DNA from: Diorhabda sublineata
Lineage: Eukaryota > Arthropoda > Insecta > Coleoptera > Chrysomelidae
DNA length: 64,000 bases
Direction of reading: 5' to 3'
Assembly (NCBI RefSeq): GCF_026230105.1
Contig: NC_079477.1
Location: 1,307,001 to 1,371,000, forward strand
How positions within the stretch are numbered: the first letter of the stretch is position 1; each line of letters begins with the position of its first letter. The notes below the pieces were generated by a model. That model was given only the letters and a program-made list of their open reading frames with translations. It was not told the DNA's origin and searched no databases. The translations under genes and the position numbers were made by a program. Positions 1 to 13,439 of this stretch are shown piece by piece.

Positions 1-3000
1 GTATTCTATAGTCGTATTATCACTTCAGATGACGAGTAGACAGCAACAAGTGGCGTTACGTTGTAAACCCACGTGTAAATTTTGTTATACGAGATGTATT
101 CCAAATATTACACTTACTAGGATTTGTCCTGCGCTTCTGATTGGACACAATTTTTTGTTGAGATGAGTGGTGGGAAACACTGTGTGATAAAACTTTATGG
201 GGCTTCGGTTCAGACATAATTTGTAGCAATTCGCATTGTCTACAGTTTTGTATATAATATTTTTCTATAAAATTGAAAATAAAGAAGTTATTAACTTTTT
301 ATTATTTAATTTCAGAATACATAGATCAATTTTGTAGATCGTCTTTTAAATAATATTTTTTTGATTTTATTCATGTTTGACGGTTTTAGAGCGCTCTAAG
401 GATCCGATTTTTCAAATCTGAGATCAATTAATTGTAAAATAAAAAAAAATTAAGCAATTAAAAAGATAATTTACTGGGAAATTTCATATTTTTCTTAATA
501 ACTCCTTTATTTTTAATTTTATGAAAAAAAGTTATATAAACAAATTTGTAGATAATGCGATTAGCTACAAATTATGTCTCCGCAAATTTTCTATGAGATC
601 CGTAGTTACAGAGATATAGAGAAAAATGTGTCTGCACCTCTTTTTCCAAGATGGCGACTGCGGGAGTACAACTCCTTCCCCACATATCCTAACAGTAAAA
701 TTGCGTCCTGGTAAAATATAAGGATAGAAAGCACATAGTGACGTATATTCAAAAATATTTTACAGGGTGTAATGACAGAAAATAATGAGACCCGCTCGAT
801 AAAAAACGCATCACTTTCAAGTGAAAATATATTAGGCGCCAATAAGTACTCCGCAGGTTGATGCACTTAAATCTTTTTATAAAGCCAATCAGTACGCATT
901 CACTTGTAGTAGAAGCAATGAGGTACATGCTAGTTTGTTAAATTTATGAACGAATCGAAATGCAATGAGATGTTGACTGTAATTATACTACTACTTATAG
1001 ATTTTTTACTAAATCTTTTAGTTAAATAAATATCTTTGAAGAAATTGAAATTGTTTGTTAACAATTTCTATTTAAATCACTTTTTATACTAAAAATTGAC
1101 AATTATGATAATTCTGACATCTACTAGAAAACGAGTTAACTACAACTCTATGAAACCAATGTGGTAGGAGGATAACAAAAATAGATGGCGGTAAGCGTGA
1201 GTAGGGGAACAGCCATATTTAGTCCTCATTTGTATAAATGTAATCAATTCAAAAGAATGAACACTGTTTGATATTCTTCAATATTATTTTTAGATTACAA
1301 ATAATAATGTTATTATGAAAACAAACATCGCGTTGACTAAAAATTTCTTTATATAAATATGACAGTTACCTTCTATTGTTGTAAATAAACGGTACTAGAT
1401 GTCGACACAAGTAGTACGTTTTAATATTTCATTATAGCTAATTAAAAATAAACCATATAGAGCTAAAATACTTGTTTACATTTAGGAAATATTCGATTAT
1501 AGTTAATTTGTTGAAAATTAATTTCCTTTTAACATATTTTAAAATGCCGCTTTAATCAGTAAGTGTTATTATATTCGATGGTAATAATATTCAGAAGGAA
1601 ACTGTAGTGTTTCTATTAAAATATTCATCTCCGCTACAAGTTAAATTATACGAACTCTAATGGGTATATTTTCTGGCTTTTAAGTAATTTATCATTTCTA
1701 ATCGCATAACAGCTTTTTAAATAAAAGAAAATTTTATTTGAACGTCAATTAGAGGGAAGTTTTTACTTTAATGTGACTTAAAACATTCTACATTAAACTA
1801 CAGACGTTTTTTAATTCGATTTTAATTTTATAAGGAATATGGAAACGTCATAAATGGCGGTTCTGCAGTGTAGGAGTTCGCGAGGAAAAACAAATTGGAA
1901 TGTTTTGAAAAATAATTTTTAGTAAATGGTTTATGTAATTGGGTAAAAAATATATTTTATGAAAAAAACAGACTTTGGTCTAGTCTAAGGTCTAATATCG
2001 TTCATAGAAATAAAACGGTGCCAAGAAATTAGAAGAAACACCCCTAAATTTGACAAAGACAACTATATCGTAACATTCTTTATATCTTATAATGTTACTA
2101 AATCTATGGAAATCGATCTACTCTACGATTATCGTTTATCTATGGCTATTTAATATCATCAACGTCATTCTACGGCTTAAGTTTGTTTTGAGCGTCCTCT
2201 ATGAATGACTAGATAAAGCTGTATGTTTGATTGAATTGACAGTACAGATCACACTATACTTTATTGCAAATAATGAATTAGTTATATTATCAAGGTACTT
2301 TCAAAACTAATAGTACCTCACTAGTAGGGCCTTCAATTTGTGATTGTTCGAAGGACCGTTAAAGTATGAAATATCTGTTTTTTAGCATGTTTAATAATGA
2401 TGATGTCTGATTGTAAGGTTGGTTGCATATACTTCAGTTATAAAGTTGGTTGCCTACTAATGCATTAAACGTGGACACTAATATTTCGGTTATATCAAGT
2501 AAATTTTTTATTGAATTGTCCCCTTGACCATTTTGAACATTGAAGTCGACTTTTCTGTATACGTTGATTTTTTTTTGATACAATTTTATGAAACCTGCTC
2601 TGTATATCGCCATAGTTCACAATTTATTCAATTAGAAGTCACGAAACTCCAATAATGAAAATTCTATAAGAATGAGTGAAATTCACTGTCGATGTCTGAT
2701 AAACTAATTTAATTTACTTTTTGTACTACGAAAAAGAAAGGGCACGCCTTGGAATGAGAGATAAATTAATTACAATAAATAAAGAAACAGAAAATATAGA
2801 TTAAGTAACGCATAGAGACTAAAATAAAACTTTTAATTTCGTTGTGTCTGTCTACTCGGATTATTTATTTTTCTATTTAATTTGGGTTCAGGTTAAATTT
2901 ATTTGATATTTCCAGTCGAAACGTAGACAAAAGAATTCTGTCTAATCTAACCTAACAATTTTTTATTAAATGTTCATGCACATAATCAGAAATGTAATCA

Positions 3001-6000
3001 GATATTAGAATGTATTTTTTTTATTACCCATTAAAATAATTCATTACCTCTACTATTATCAAACTTTACAAAACATGAAATTTAAAAAAAAAATATTGAT
3101 ACATAACAACGAACAAACAGCGATCTGTATTTTAAAGAAAATCGAACGTTTATCTTTTTCTAGCCGTTCACAGATGGCGTTACGGTATAGATATAGTTCA
3201 AGTCTGTGAATTAAGTCAAGCTATGAAAACCATAGATAAATCATAATGTATAGAGAATGTTTATAAAGTCTGTTTAATTGAATTTTTGTTGAAAAAAATA
3301 AACATTTCCGCTATGTTTTATATAACAAAATGTCATAGCGTGATAAAAATTTGGATAAAGGTTAGGATAACTATGGAAATTTAAATTTGGACTGACGAAC
3401 AATTTGAAAAAAGCAGCGTGTGATTTTTTCTCACGATTATATGTCTAGATTTAATTTCAATTATTTTTTTAAATTTTTATTCTATTGAAAACGTGTTTAG
3501 TAGCGATATGGGGCATTAACTAATCCGCATTTCTAATTTTTCCAGCGGATTTGAATTTTTTATTTTTTTCCGACAATTCCTCTATTTATACATTTGTACA
3601 AACAATTTTCTCCAATCTAGCGACACTTACAAATCCGTTTTTTCATTTTATTTACAGTAACACAGTGTCGCTACCACAAAAAATTAATTTAATATTCCTT
3701 ATGAATGTATATGTCAAATGTCATACTTGTCAACTGTACAATAGTACGCAAGGCATCGTACAAACCAAACTTGATTCAAAGCATTTAATTTTATCTTTAA
3801 TTCATTTGAAAATAACGAATGTTATCAATAAAAAAATAAACGAAGTATTTTGTGAAACTACGTCACTGCTTGCACACATAGGAAATATTCAGAGCACGCC
3901 GACAAATCAGATTGGCAACTGATTGCGAGAATCAAGTATACTGGCGGGTTGAGATCACATCTCAGTAAGCCGGAGCTTCAAAGTCGACTTGATTCGATTG
4001 CATTTAGGGCGGAACAACTCCACAATACTTCCTGTATCATCAGAAAGGATACGATGCGAAAGAACTACTCTGGAGTGTATCGAATTTTATGTTAATTCTT
4101 TCTTATACACTGTGTCCCCGTATAAATAGAAAATTTCTATCTAATAAATGTGTTTAGTTTCTTTGGGGGCATTAAAGGAGTATGTTTATTCTTATTTAGA
4201 ATGGATCAATCAAATTATGTCAGAAATTAAACTTTCAAACCTGAAAAATGTAGTCGAGAATCTTTTTTCTATTACAAAAGTTCTTTCATATATCCGGTGA
4301 CACACTGTATAAAAAGTCAAAGTAATGGTTTCTTTTTTTAAATTAAAGGATTAAAATTCATTTAATATTCGGTTTATATGAAAAAAATGTCGAATTCATA
4401 TATTACGTATATTTATATATCACGATGTAAAGACTACAAGGTGTGTTATTGCGCAACCGAATAGCCATAGCCAATGAGAGGCCGTTCCCACTATCGGCCA
4501 TATTGTTCTTCTGGCCAATCGATTCAGTGCGGGAATTTCAATTTTTTCATTAAAAATTTCAATAAAAACAATTCTTAAATTAATGTGAATTCATATAAAC
4601 AATGTATATTATAAATTTTTTCGTTTAACAAGGAGAATTAGATAATAAATAAAATGCATCGTGTGTTTTTTAACAATTTATTAATAAAACAAATTATAAT
4701 TGCGGATCTATTTACAAATATTTTATAGTGATACAGCATTTCTGCTAATCCTTATACACTCACGTTAAAATTTCAGTGGTAGATAGGTTCTCACTTGGCA
4801 GTGCATATTTGGATAACACATAAATATTTGTATCTCTACTAACAATCAAGTGCTCGGGTTTTTGTACGTAGCAACTTTTTTTAAAACGATTCGAACTATT
4901 CAAACAATAAATATTTGATCAATGTTAAACCAACAACGAAAAAAATATAGTAAAAACTTGTAAACACTTACTGTGTTGGAGGTTAAGTTGTTTTTTTTCA
5001 AAAACTTTTTTCAATTCGTTATATATCTGTTGTAAGAAATCTAAATCTTTACGTCTACAATTCGTATTGTTATTTGTGCATGAAGGTATAGAAGAAGAAG
5101 TTATTTTAATTTCAATAACTACTTTATACACTCAATGTAAATAAATAAAAATCGGTCAGCTGTTGACAGCCAATATAGCGGGAAATGAGACTGCGCAGTA
5201 GATGATATTCATTATAGTATTTCAAATTTTTATAGGACAAACGTTGTAAACAAATTAAAATGACATGTTTGTATAAAATCCTCTCAGTTTATGACGAATA
5301 AAAGCATAGTGAAACTTAAGTCTCAGTTAGACGACGCGACGTGCCAGATGACGACTGATGTGTGTGTATGTGTGTGTGAGTGTGTGTAAGTGTGTGCCTG
5401 AGGTATATGAATAATGAATAAAGTTATCGTTTAGTTCATATTTTTGATGGGGTACAGCACGGCAAAATGTAATTTGCATTTGTAAGAGATATGGCGAGAT
5501 CAAAGCAGGCTGGTCCCGGTTGCTTGCTTTCCCTCTCACTCTCCCACTCTCGCTTCTTCGGCTTTTCTCTATGCACGAGAACTTTTCCGCCCCCTTTTTC
5601 CGCTAATCTATTCTAGGATATCACCGTTTTTTTCTTCTTCTTTTCCTTGTGGAGTTTAAAGAAATATTTCTGTGGCTTGTTCACTTAACATTGCGAGAAA
5701 TATAATACAAATATTACACAATTAATTGTATGTTGATTCTGATGTATAATATCTGTTCTATTCGCTTTAATTTCATTACTAATTCATTAAAACGGTCGTC
5801 GACGATAAAGTTCGATTCTTAATAAAATTACGAAAGACTTAATTCAACAGTAATTAGGTTATCGAACCCACAATTATTGCAGACAAAACTAAATGAAATT
5901 AAATGTAAGTGGACTTCAACACGATATACTCCAGTGAGTCGTTTAAATACAAGTTTGAGGTGTATACTAGTGGCAACGGGGCTTCAAAAATACGAATACG

Positions 6001-6052
6001 ATTTATTTTAAATCCAAATTAAATTAGAGAGTAAAAGTGAGGTTAAGATCTG
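1..6052. other. AT-rich non-coding DNA without recognisable gene
   Basis: Very AT-rich sequence with homopolymer runs and stops in every frame. The longest open frame (3551-3919, +) begins at TTG, has no recognisable motif and an AT-driven composition, so I do not call it. Short NATGGCG strings recur (649, 1181, 1853, 3174). A (GT)n-like microsatellite is listed separately. A pyrimidine-rich, less AT-biased segment at about 5510-5620 stands out and could be promoter-like, but nothing ties it to a transcript. Confidence 0.5.
5358..5399 (+). repeat. (TG)n microsatellite, interrupted
   Basis: About 40 bases of alternating T and G with a few interruptions (tgtgtgtatgtgtgtgtgag and onward). It is an ordinary dinucleotide repeat. 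Confidence 0.9.
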
Positions 6053-6089
6053 ATGTGGAGAAACAGATTCGATATTTTGGGTGGAATAA

Positions 6090-6296
6090 AGAAATTTTTT
6101 ACGGAGAGGAAAGTTGGCCCTTATATTGAAGCTACTCTACAGGGCCGGGGTTGTTATTTTTTGTTTATTTTTAATCGGAAAGCTGGTAATTTGGGGGCGA
6201 GTGGATACAACTGCTACCGAAAAACGTGATATACCGACGATCGACGAAGTGAATGAGATTAGAAGTTACAGTGTTGCCGGTTCATACAGAAAATAA
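6090..6296 (+). other. Short unassigned open frame with one hydrophobic segment (possible gene remnant)
   Basis: An open frame without an ATG start (first possible start TTG at 6114, stop TAA at 6294-6296). It reads as a basic lead, a hydrophobic stretch (RAGVVIFCLFLIGKLVIWG) and a polar tail (KRDIPTIDEVNEIRSY). That layout resembles the N-terminus of a type II membrane protein. A second overlapping frame, from the ATG at 6053, stays open for about 58 codons to a TGA near 6229 and starts MWRNRFDILGG. Neither matches a family I can name. It could be an orphan exon, a pseudogene fragment with a frameshift, or chance. Confidence 0.2.
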
Positions 6297-6299
6297 TGA

Positions 6300-7209
6300 A
6301 AATTCAGACACTCAACGAAATTTTTATTTTTTTGTTCTAAATTTAAGAGATATTCGATACAGATAAAGGATATGAAAGGAAAAGACAAGTAAAAAATTAC
6401 TTTTTATAATTAATCAAGAGATCCGTGGTGAAATCACCTGTTTTAAAAATCATTGATTAAAAAATCGATATTCAAATTGACACATGACGCAAATGTCTCT
6501 ACGAATGACATTGACTTTTCAATTGCCACATAATAAAGACATTGAAGTGTCTTGTAGGTTAGATTATGAATGAAGTTGATGTTTTTTCATTAATAAATAA
6601 TAAAACAGTCGATTTTTCTTATTTGTTTTTAGTTGTCAAAACTTTCACGGATTCCTAATTCATAGAATGATCTTAACAGTCATCTGTCATTTGTCATTTT
6701 TATATTAGAACGATAACGCAGATGCTGAAAAATACTCGGTTTCGACTGTTCATATTTTCGAGAATCTAGAAATTGCGAATGATTGTCTTATATGGAAAAA
6801 CGAAATGGAATTCTTAAATCTATATATAAAAATATATATTCTAGTTTGAAATGCATTGGAATTATATTTAGAATGGATACAAGCGACGAAATTTATTTGG
6901 TATTCGATTGGTGTGATTGGAATTGATTGGAAACAGATAACGTCGGTGTATTGGTTTTATATTCACTTTTTGATAACTTCGATACTCATTTTCCCTTTGC
7001 ATTTTGATGGATTTCGATAAAAATGTATTTTAGTCATGATTTGAAGCTCGAGTCCTTTGGAATTTGTATTTTAGAGACGCGTGCTTGAAATAGGCCAGTT
7101 CGAGAGATGGATACATGTAAAAACGGTCAATAATTAATAATTTATTGTTTTTTATTCATTTAACTCGCCAAATTTCTCCGAAAATTACCAAATTTTCATA
7201 TCCAACGGA
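6300..7209. other. Non-coding, no recognisable feature
   Basis: AT-rich sequence with no open frame worth calling. A cluster of TGTCATTTGTCATT-like strings lies near 6680-6710; similar strings recur elsewhere in the window. Confidence 0.5.
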
Positions 7210-7371
7210 ATAAATCAATTCGGGATGTTCAGAAAAAGTTGTGGCGGTTTTTTTGAGTTGCACATCTGTTTTTAGGCGCCGTACTTCAAGCTACTACTTC
7301 GGTTCGAAGAAAATATTGAAATCACTCGGTGCTAGGTCGGGATTATATGGTGGTTGTTCGAAAATATCCCA
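7210..7371 (-). pseudogene. mariner-type transposase fragment (C-terminal catalytic region)
   Basis: Read on the minus strand from 7371, the frame gives WDIFEQPPYNPDLAPSDFNIF, then two stops, then about 27 more open codons. The PPY-PDLAPSDF core is the signature around the third catalytic Asp of mariner (DD34D) transposases, the enzymes that cut and paste mariner DNA. The fragment is short, has in-frame stops after FFEPK and lacks the first two catalytic Asp residues, so it is inactive. No terminal repeats were recognised around it. Confidence 0.7.
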
Positions 7372-8245
7372 ACGTATTTTTTCGCTACACCCCGTAGTTT
7401 TTATTAACTGGTAGTTAGATAAAACAAAAAAAAAGTCGTTCGGTGTAATTAATACAAATATGGTGAACGATTTAAAAGCATTTACTTAGAGCTGACACCC
7501 GAAGTTCAAAGCGATTTTTTTCAAACGTTTTTTATCATCGTACCCGCTGATAGTCATCCGAACGTGCCGGCGAAAAACGGAACTAATGAACAAAGTAAAA
7601 GCGTCAGCTCAAAAAGAATAGGTAATTGATACATAATTTGGTCATCGCCACCAGAGAAAATCCCCCTTTTCATTCCAGGATTGAATCCAGGTGCAATAAA
7701 CTGAGTTTATTAGTCGGTTTTGTCAAACATTTGAGACGTTTTTCGAAATGACGCTAAATAAGCTGCCGCTGCCATTTTGTGAAACTACACTCGAAGTTTC
7801 AAAGACGTCTGTTTCCTAGAGTTCAATTCCACTCATGTGGGATCCTCCATTTTTTATACTTGTCATTCAATATCTTATGACATTTGACATTGACACGCCC
7901 TCAACTGATTTTTACACATTCTATGATGTCAAGGACACAAAACGTGGGAATTTAAATCAAAAATATTTTATTTTTAATTAAATTTGAATTACAACTCGTT
8001 CGGTTCTGGAATTCTAGCAGCTTCAGATACTTTTTTATTAGGTTATGTTGAGTAGCTTTGATTTTAAATTCCGTGCCGATTCTCCACGGATTCAAATAAC
8101 AGTCTTTATTAGGGTAGAATTTCTTAATGATATTAAATAAAACTAGTTCGAAGTAAGGAATTTATCATAATATTTTTAATCGATTCCGATATTTTTTGTC
8201 CTTTCTATAATTCTGTGTTTTTACTGCCTTGTAAGGGTAACAGTA
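7372..8245. other. Non-coding spacer
   Basis: No gene is visible. Parts may be decayed mariner sequence continuing from the fragment before it, but I could not read conserved motifs. It contains a TGACATTTGACATTGACA string near 7879. Confidence 0.4.
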
Positions 8246-9508
8246 TGGAAGGTAGAGGGAAGTAGGTATGTTGGTTTACCTCGAACGTGCTACACAAGTT
8301 TTCTAATCGAATTATTCAAAAAAAAACCGAAATTTTCGCAAACTGTCAGTTGGAAAACAATTTTAAAGGTAAACGGACGGTTTTTTCGAATTTTTTGAAG
8401 AGTTGCGGTGTGCTATCGACAGGAGACGCCTCTGGTGCTAGCGTGAATACTAAAAACACAAAATAACGATGTAAAAATGTGTGAAATAATAATTCGTAGC
8501 GAAGAAACGTTTTATTACTCAAAAATTCTATTTGGAGTGGTTCGTGTAAGATATAAGATCAATTATCATGAAATAATATAGAAGGTAGAGGGAAGTAGGT
8601 ATGTTGGTTCAACCTCGAACGTGTTACACGAGTTTACTAATCGAATTATTCAAAAAAAACTGAAATTTTCGCAAATGGTGACTTGGAAGACAATTTTAAA
8701 GGTAAACGGACGATTTTTTCGAATTTTTTAAAGAGTTGTGGCGTTCTATCGATAGGAGACGCCTCCGGTGTTGGCGCGAATACTAAAAACACGAAATAAC
8801 GATGTAAAAATGTGTGAAATAATAATTCGTAGCGAAAAATCGTTCGATTCCTCAAAACTTCTATTTGGAGTGGTTCGTGTAAGATATAAGATCAATTATC
8901 ATGAAATAATATAGAAGGTAGAGGGAAGTAGGTATGTTGGTTCAACCTCGAACGCGCTACACAAGTTTTCTAATCGAATTATTCAAAAAAAACCGAAATT
9001 TTCGCAAACTGTCAGTTGGAAAACAATTTTAAAGGTAAACGGACGGTTTTTTCGAATTTTTTAAAGAGTTGTGGTGTTCTATCGATAGGAGACGCCTCTG
9101 GTGTTGGCGCGAATACTAAAAACACAAAATAACGATGTAAAAATGTGTGAAATAATAATTCGTAGCGAAAAAACGTTTGATTCCTCAAAAATTCTATTGG
9201 GAGTGGTTCGTGTAAGATATAAGATCAATTATCATGAAATAATATAGAAGGTAGAGGGAAGTAGGTATGTTGGTTCAACCTCGAACGTGTTACACGAGTT
9301 TACTAATCGAATTATTCAAAAAAAACCGAAATTTCCGCCAAAGGTCATTTGAAAGACAATTTTAAAGGTAAACGGACGGTTTTTTCGAATTTTTTAAAGA
9401 GTTGTGGCGTTCTATCGATAGGAGACGCCTCTGGTGCTAGCGCGAATACTGAAAAAACAAAATAACGATGTAAAAATGTGTGAAATAATAATTCGTAGCG
9501 AAAATACG
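8246..9508. repeat. Tandem array A: 333-bp monomer, about 3.8 copies
   Basis: The string gaaggtagagggaagtaggt recurs at 8248, 8581, 8914 and 9247, exactly 333 bp apart each time. Copies differ by scattered substitutions (for example tgttacacgag versus cgctacacaag). Because 333 is a multiple of three, the minus strand shows the same 45-50 residue open stretch in several copies (FRYELLFHTFLHRYFVF). This follows from the period and is not called as a gene. The last copy is truncated near 9508. Confidence 0.95.
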
Positions 9509-10694
9509 GAAGGGAAATAATCTGCAAATGAAATTCCGCGCGCAATTCCGCTTGCTAATTATTTAAAAACAATTCCGACTTTGTAATTAGTAAATGAAGA
9601 AATAAAACCGAAAACTTCTGTAATTGAGTTGAGGATCAAATCGCAGTAATCCAAAAATCCCCATCAACAATTAATTCCATTAGTCTGCGTCTTCTTGAAA
9701 AATTTCAAATTCATATTTCGCATTTTGAATAATGAAAAATTATTTTTCCAGCCCCTCCTAGAAGCTCTCGATTCATTTCATATTTACTAAACTAATACCC
9801 GGACGGTTTTTCCCGAAAAATCGAAAATTGGATTCGTCTTACACGAAATGGACGTTTTTAATAAGATGGCCGCTTAGTCCAATTGATAAATCGACGCCGA
9901 AGTCAATAAAACATTTAAAATAAAGATTTTTATCGATTTCTATACAAATTCTACATGAATACGGTCGAAAACACCTTAAATTATCGCTTATTTTGACAAA
10001 ATTGAAATATACAGGGTGAGTTTTATATACGGAACGCTTCAATTATCTCGGAAACGGTTAGTCGCGTCCCAAAACGATCCCGTACGCAAAATTTGTTCGA
10101 TAAATACTCGAATCTTATAAAAAAACATTATTCCTTTCCTTATTTATGGATAAAGAAAAAAATTTGGCTCCGTTTAAGCTACTACCATAAATCTAAGAAG
10201 GGTAGTGAGTGTGTGTGTCCGTCTATCCAGAGCTGGAGGCGTTATCCGAGCTCATCCCGTAATTCTTTCGGTATTTTTGCATGCGGACGGGATGAATGCC
10301 GGCGTCTGAACGAACTAGACAGGCGATACATCTCCCGGATCTCCTGGGGACCATACACTATTCGGCTCTGGTTGCTTACCTCTATTTTCTCTTTTAAATT
10401 CATTTGAGGTGAATTTCAGAAGGTTTGTACATATATTTAACCGCTCACTTTCCATAGTAAGTAAATAAAATTGCAAATTCGAAAATCCCGTCTTTACACT
10501 AAGTATTTTAACAATTAACGACAATACGTTAATATTTAATCGTTATAAATCGTTCATTCGTACTTCAAATATCTTTCTTATCAATCATCATTATTATTAA
10601 TCCTAATTATCTTCCTTAATTAAAACCTAACCTAGTGATGGCTGTGTTTCAAGTTATACGACGCCATTTTGTTTAGTATTTGTTTGACAGCCGT
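9509..10694. other. Single-copy spacer with a less AT-rich patch at 10200-10390
   Basis: No gene is recognised. A TATACAGGGTGAG string lies at about 10009, a motif that recurs through the window. The segment 10200-10390 is richer in GC than its surroundings and is open on both strands for 70-100 codons, but I recognise no motif. It could be a decayed repeat or regulatory DNA. Confidence 0.4.
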
Positions 10695-10935
10695 GTGTTC
10701 AATTCGCCACCTGTTTCGTTGAGCAGATTATACATTTCACGCACACAATTTTATCAAATAACGTATTTTTTGTATATATATATATATATCAATGGATCTA
10801 TTGTATAATGTCAAGATTCAATAGAAAAATATATAAATAAAACTGACAACGTCGCTGGAATAGAACACGTTATGTTAAGCCCGTTTTATACGAGATTAAA
10901 TGACAACTGACGGTGTCAAACGAAACGGTGAATAA
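10695..10935 (+). repeat. Dispersed repeat, copy 1 (pair with 12880-13050)
   Basis: Shares, in the same order, the strings TTCGCCACCTGTTT, CACAATTTTATCA and gttaagcccgttttatacga with the segment at 12880-13050, followed by GAGATTAAATGACAACTGAC in both. The two copies are diverged and differ by indels, including a (TA)n run at about 10772-10788 here. It probably belongs to an unidentified dispersed element family. Confidence 0.6.
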
Positions 10936-11799
10936 CGAGACGTTTTTCAGTGAATTTGCAAACATGGAAAAAATATAAAAGCTGAATTAAATTAAATTCT
11001 ACATCTTTTAATCATGACAGAACAAAAATTTCGTCTGGAAGATGTTTATATCGAGTGTCAATGTCAATGAGTAAATTGTGTTCTATGAATAAAGCATGGA
11101 ATACAAATTCGATAAGTTCGAATAAACAATTTAAATTGTATTTATTTTTTAGTATTTTTCCGAAACGATGATATTCAATCTAGCGCTTGCCGTAAACTAG
11201 TAAAAAGACAAAACGGAACTTAAATTGGTTTCTGAATAATGTAGTGACAACAAGGACAAAAAAAAAAGCATAAGTCACGCGACAAATGAAAAGAACGTTC
11301 CACAAAATCTTTTCTCCAATGAAACTAAGTAAATATATCACAATGCTAAGATCCATTTCATCCGTCTTTCTTCTAATCAAAACAAATCCCACTAACCCCA
11401 TCTCGCTTTAATCTTCTCGTAAAAAACTGTTTAACGTTTAGCTCCATAAACAGTATCACTAGATATCTCCCCTCTCTATATAAGAAAGCGTTTATAGGAA
11501 CTGTGTTTTATTGCGACAGGGCTGGCTTTAGGATAATTTTCAAATTTTCAAACGATATACGTATAATTTTTTTATTTCATTATACGGGGTGTTTCGAAAC
11601 AACTATACGACAGATAGAAAACTAAAAAATATTAATGGTTTGTTTAGTAAAAAAAATTCGTATCGCCAGCCGTTTTCAAAATAAAAAGTGTTGAAGAAAA
11701 AAAACATTTTTTACGATTTTGTCACAACTACTGGCAACATTGTATTGAAATTTCATATTAATATGTTTTGGAGGTTAATACATCCGATTAATTCGATTT

Positions 11800-11888
11800 T
11801 ATGCCTGACTCTCATAGAGGGCGCTAGTTACATGGTTAGTACCAAATATTCACCAGATTTAACTCTATGTAACTTTTTCCGAACGTAA
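11800..11888 (+). pseudogene. mariner-type transposase fragment, very short
   Basis: The frame around 11835-11885 reads STKYSPDLTLCNFF, which resembles the mariner catalytic-region signature PPYSPDLAPCDFF with several substitutions, including Asn in place of the catalytic Asp. The frame ends at TAA just after. A TATACGGGGTGTTTCG string at about 11581 lies upstream. It is short and decayed, so confidence is moderate. Confidence 0.45.
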
Positions 11889-12879
11889 ATTGATAATTTT
11901 ATCAATTTTAAGATGAAATTAGTCCAGTTTCAGTGTAATTTATTCATCCAGAATGTCATATCAACTACAAATAGCAAATTTACTGGAAAATTTTTGTTAT
12001 TTTCGATCTAAACAAGGCGTTATTTCAAGTTTTTTGTTAATTTGATCTTTAGCTAGCCTCAAAGAATGATTATTTCATACTTTAACAGTTTAACGATGAT
12101 ATATATGGGATACATCATCGAATTTTTCTCATAGATATCAAAAATCTCAAGAATTTGAAGGTTTGCACCAGTTTGCACCACCTGACCGCAGGAAATTGCA
12201 AATAACCTTCTTAATGTCCAAATATCATACAATTATATTAATCCTCCCCGATATACCTGATATTGGAAAAACCCAAAACCTTCTCCCTTCCCTTTGCTAG
12301 CTTAATATTTCGTAATGATTATTTTTGAGCATAGGGGGAAAGTTCTATAGTGTTCTAGAACATTTTAAGTGTTAATCAACTCTAATTCTTCACAAGAACA
12401 AGACATTAATTATAATTCGTTCTACTGGAAATAAACAATTATAAATTGCAACGTTTAAATTTATGATTTTTCAAATGGAGCTGTGCCGATCCTGCGCTTG
12501 GCTCCGCCCCTTCAACAGATTTCTATCTGTGGTCTCAGTCTTCTTCGGATTAAGTCCCGCCTATCCGTACATACGCATGCTCTCGAGATGCTGCATTCGC
12601 GCCTCCCCTAGCAACGTTTAATCTCATGTTTTATCTGATAAATGATCCGAAAGCAGTCGACGATTGTTTTTCTGGACGAACGGGTTCGGCGTGCTTCCAT
12701 TTTTACTAAACTTTCGATACGTGTTTAACAATTCGAAGCGAGTGTTATTTTTTATTTGGTGAAGACGCGGGGGTTTACCCCAAATCCAGCATCACGATTT
12801 TCGGGGACACACATAAGGTACAGAAAATATTTGTTTTATTTTTTTCCCGTATAAAACTTTTGTCGTTCATCCAATGCGG
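11889..12879. other. Single-copy spacer with a GC-richer block at about 12480-12790
   Basis: The first half is AT-rich and featureless. The block at 12480-12790 is distinctly less AT-rich (ctgtgccgatcctgcgcttg and onward), with stops in all frames and no repeat in the window. A promoter, an untranslated exon of the downstream homeobox gene or an old repeat are all possible; nothing in the sequence decides. Confidence 0.35.
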
Positions 12880-13050
12880 TATTCGAATCGCCACCTGTTT
12901 GTATTTTCAACGCTCACAATTTTATCAGATAATCAGCTCGGTAAAATTAATTTGACAACGTTGCTGGTATAGAAAACGTTACGTTAAGCCCGTTTTAGAC
13001 GAGATTAAATGACAACTGACAGTCCTTCTGGAAATTTGGAACGAAACGTT
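12880..13050 (+). repeat. Dispersed repeat, copy 2 (pair with 10695-10935)
   Basis: Diverged copy of the segment at 10695-10935, with the same ordered blocks (CGCCACCTGTTT, CTCACAATTTTATCA, gttaagcccgttttagacga). It lacks the TA run and most of the interior of the other copy. Confidence 0.6.
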
Positions 13051-13439
13051 TATTTCGAAGCTTGGAAAGCAACTAGAGTAAAAAAAGATAATTTTCAGAA
13101 AATCCGTATTTAGTTTTTTATAATTTGATAATAGAAATAAGGAAAAATAGTTTAATTGATGAAATAATGTTTGTAAATTGTTTGTTGGCTCCCCAAATCT
13201 GTTTAAAATGTCGCAATCGAGTTTGCACTTAATTCACACCATACAGGATGTTCTCGTTTGTTTTAAATGAACGCGTTACGTTTGTTTGTATATAATAAGG
13301 TTATTAAACTACCGGGTAATTCTAAAATTATTATATAAGTATACGAGTTGCTCAAAAATTCGTTAGCTTTAATACTAACTCGAATGTTTCGATTCCACTC
13401 GATTATCTCACTTATCCATGATCGATAAATCGATAATAT

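Noticed and set aside
3551..3922. A 123-codon open frame on the + strand
   Set aside because: It starts at TTG, has AT-driven composition (many Phe, Asn, Ile, Leu) and no recognisable motif or splice context.
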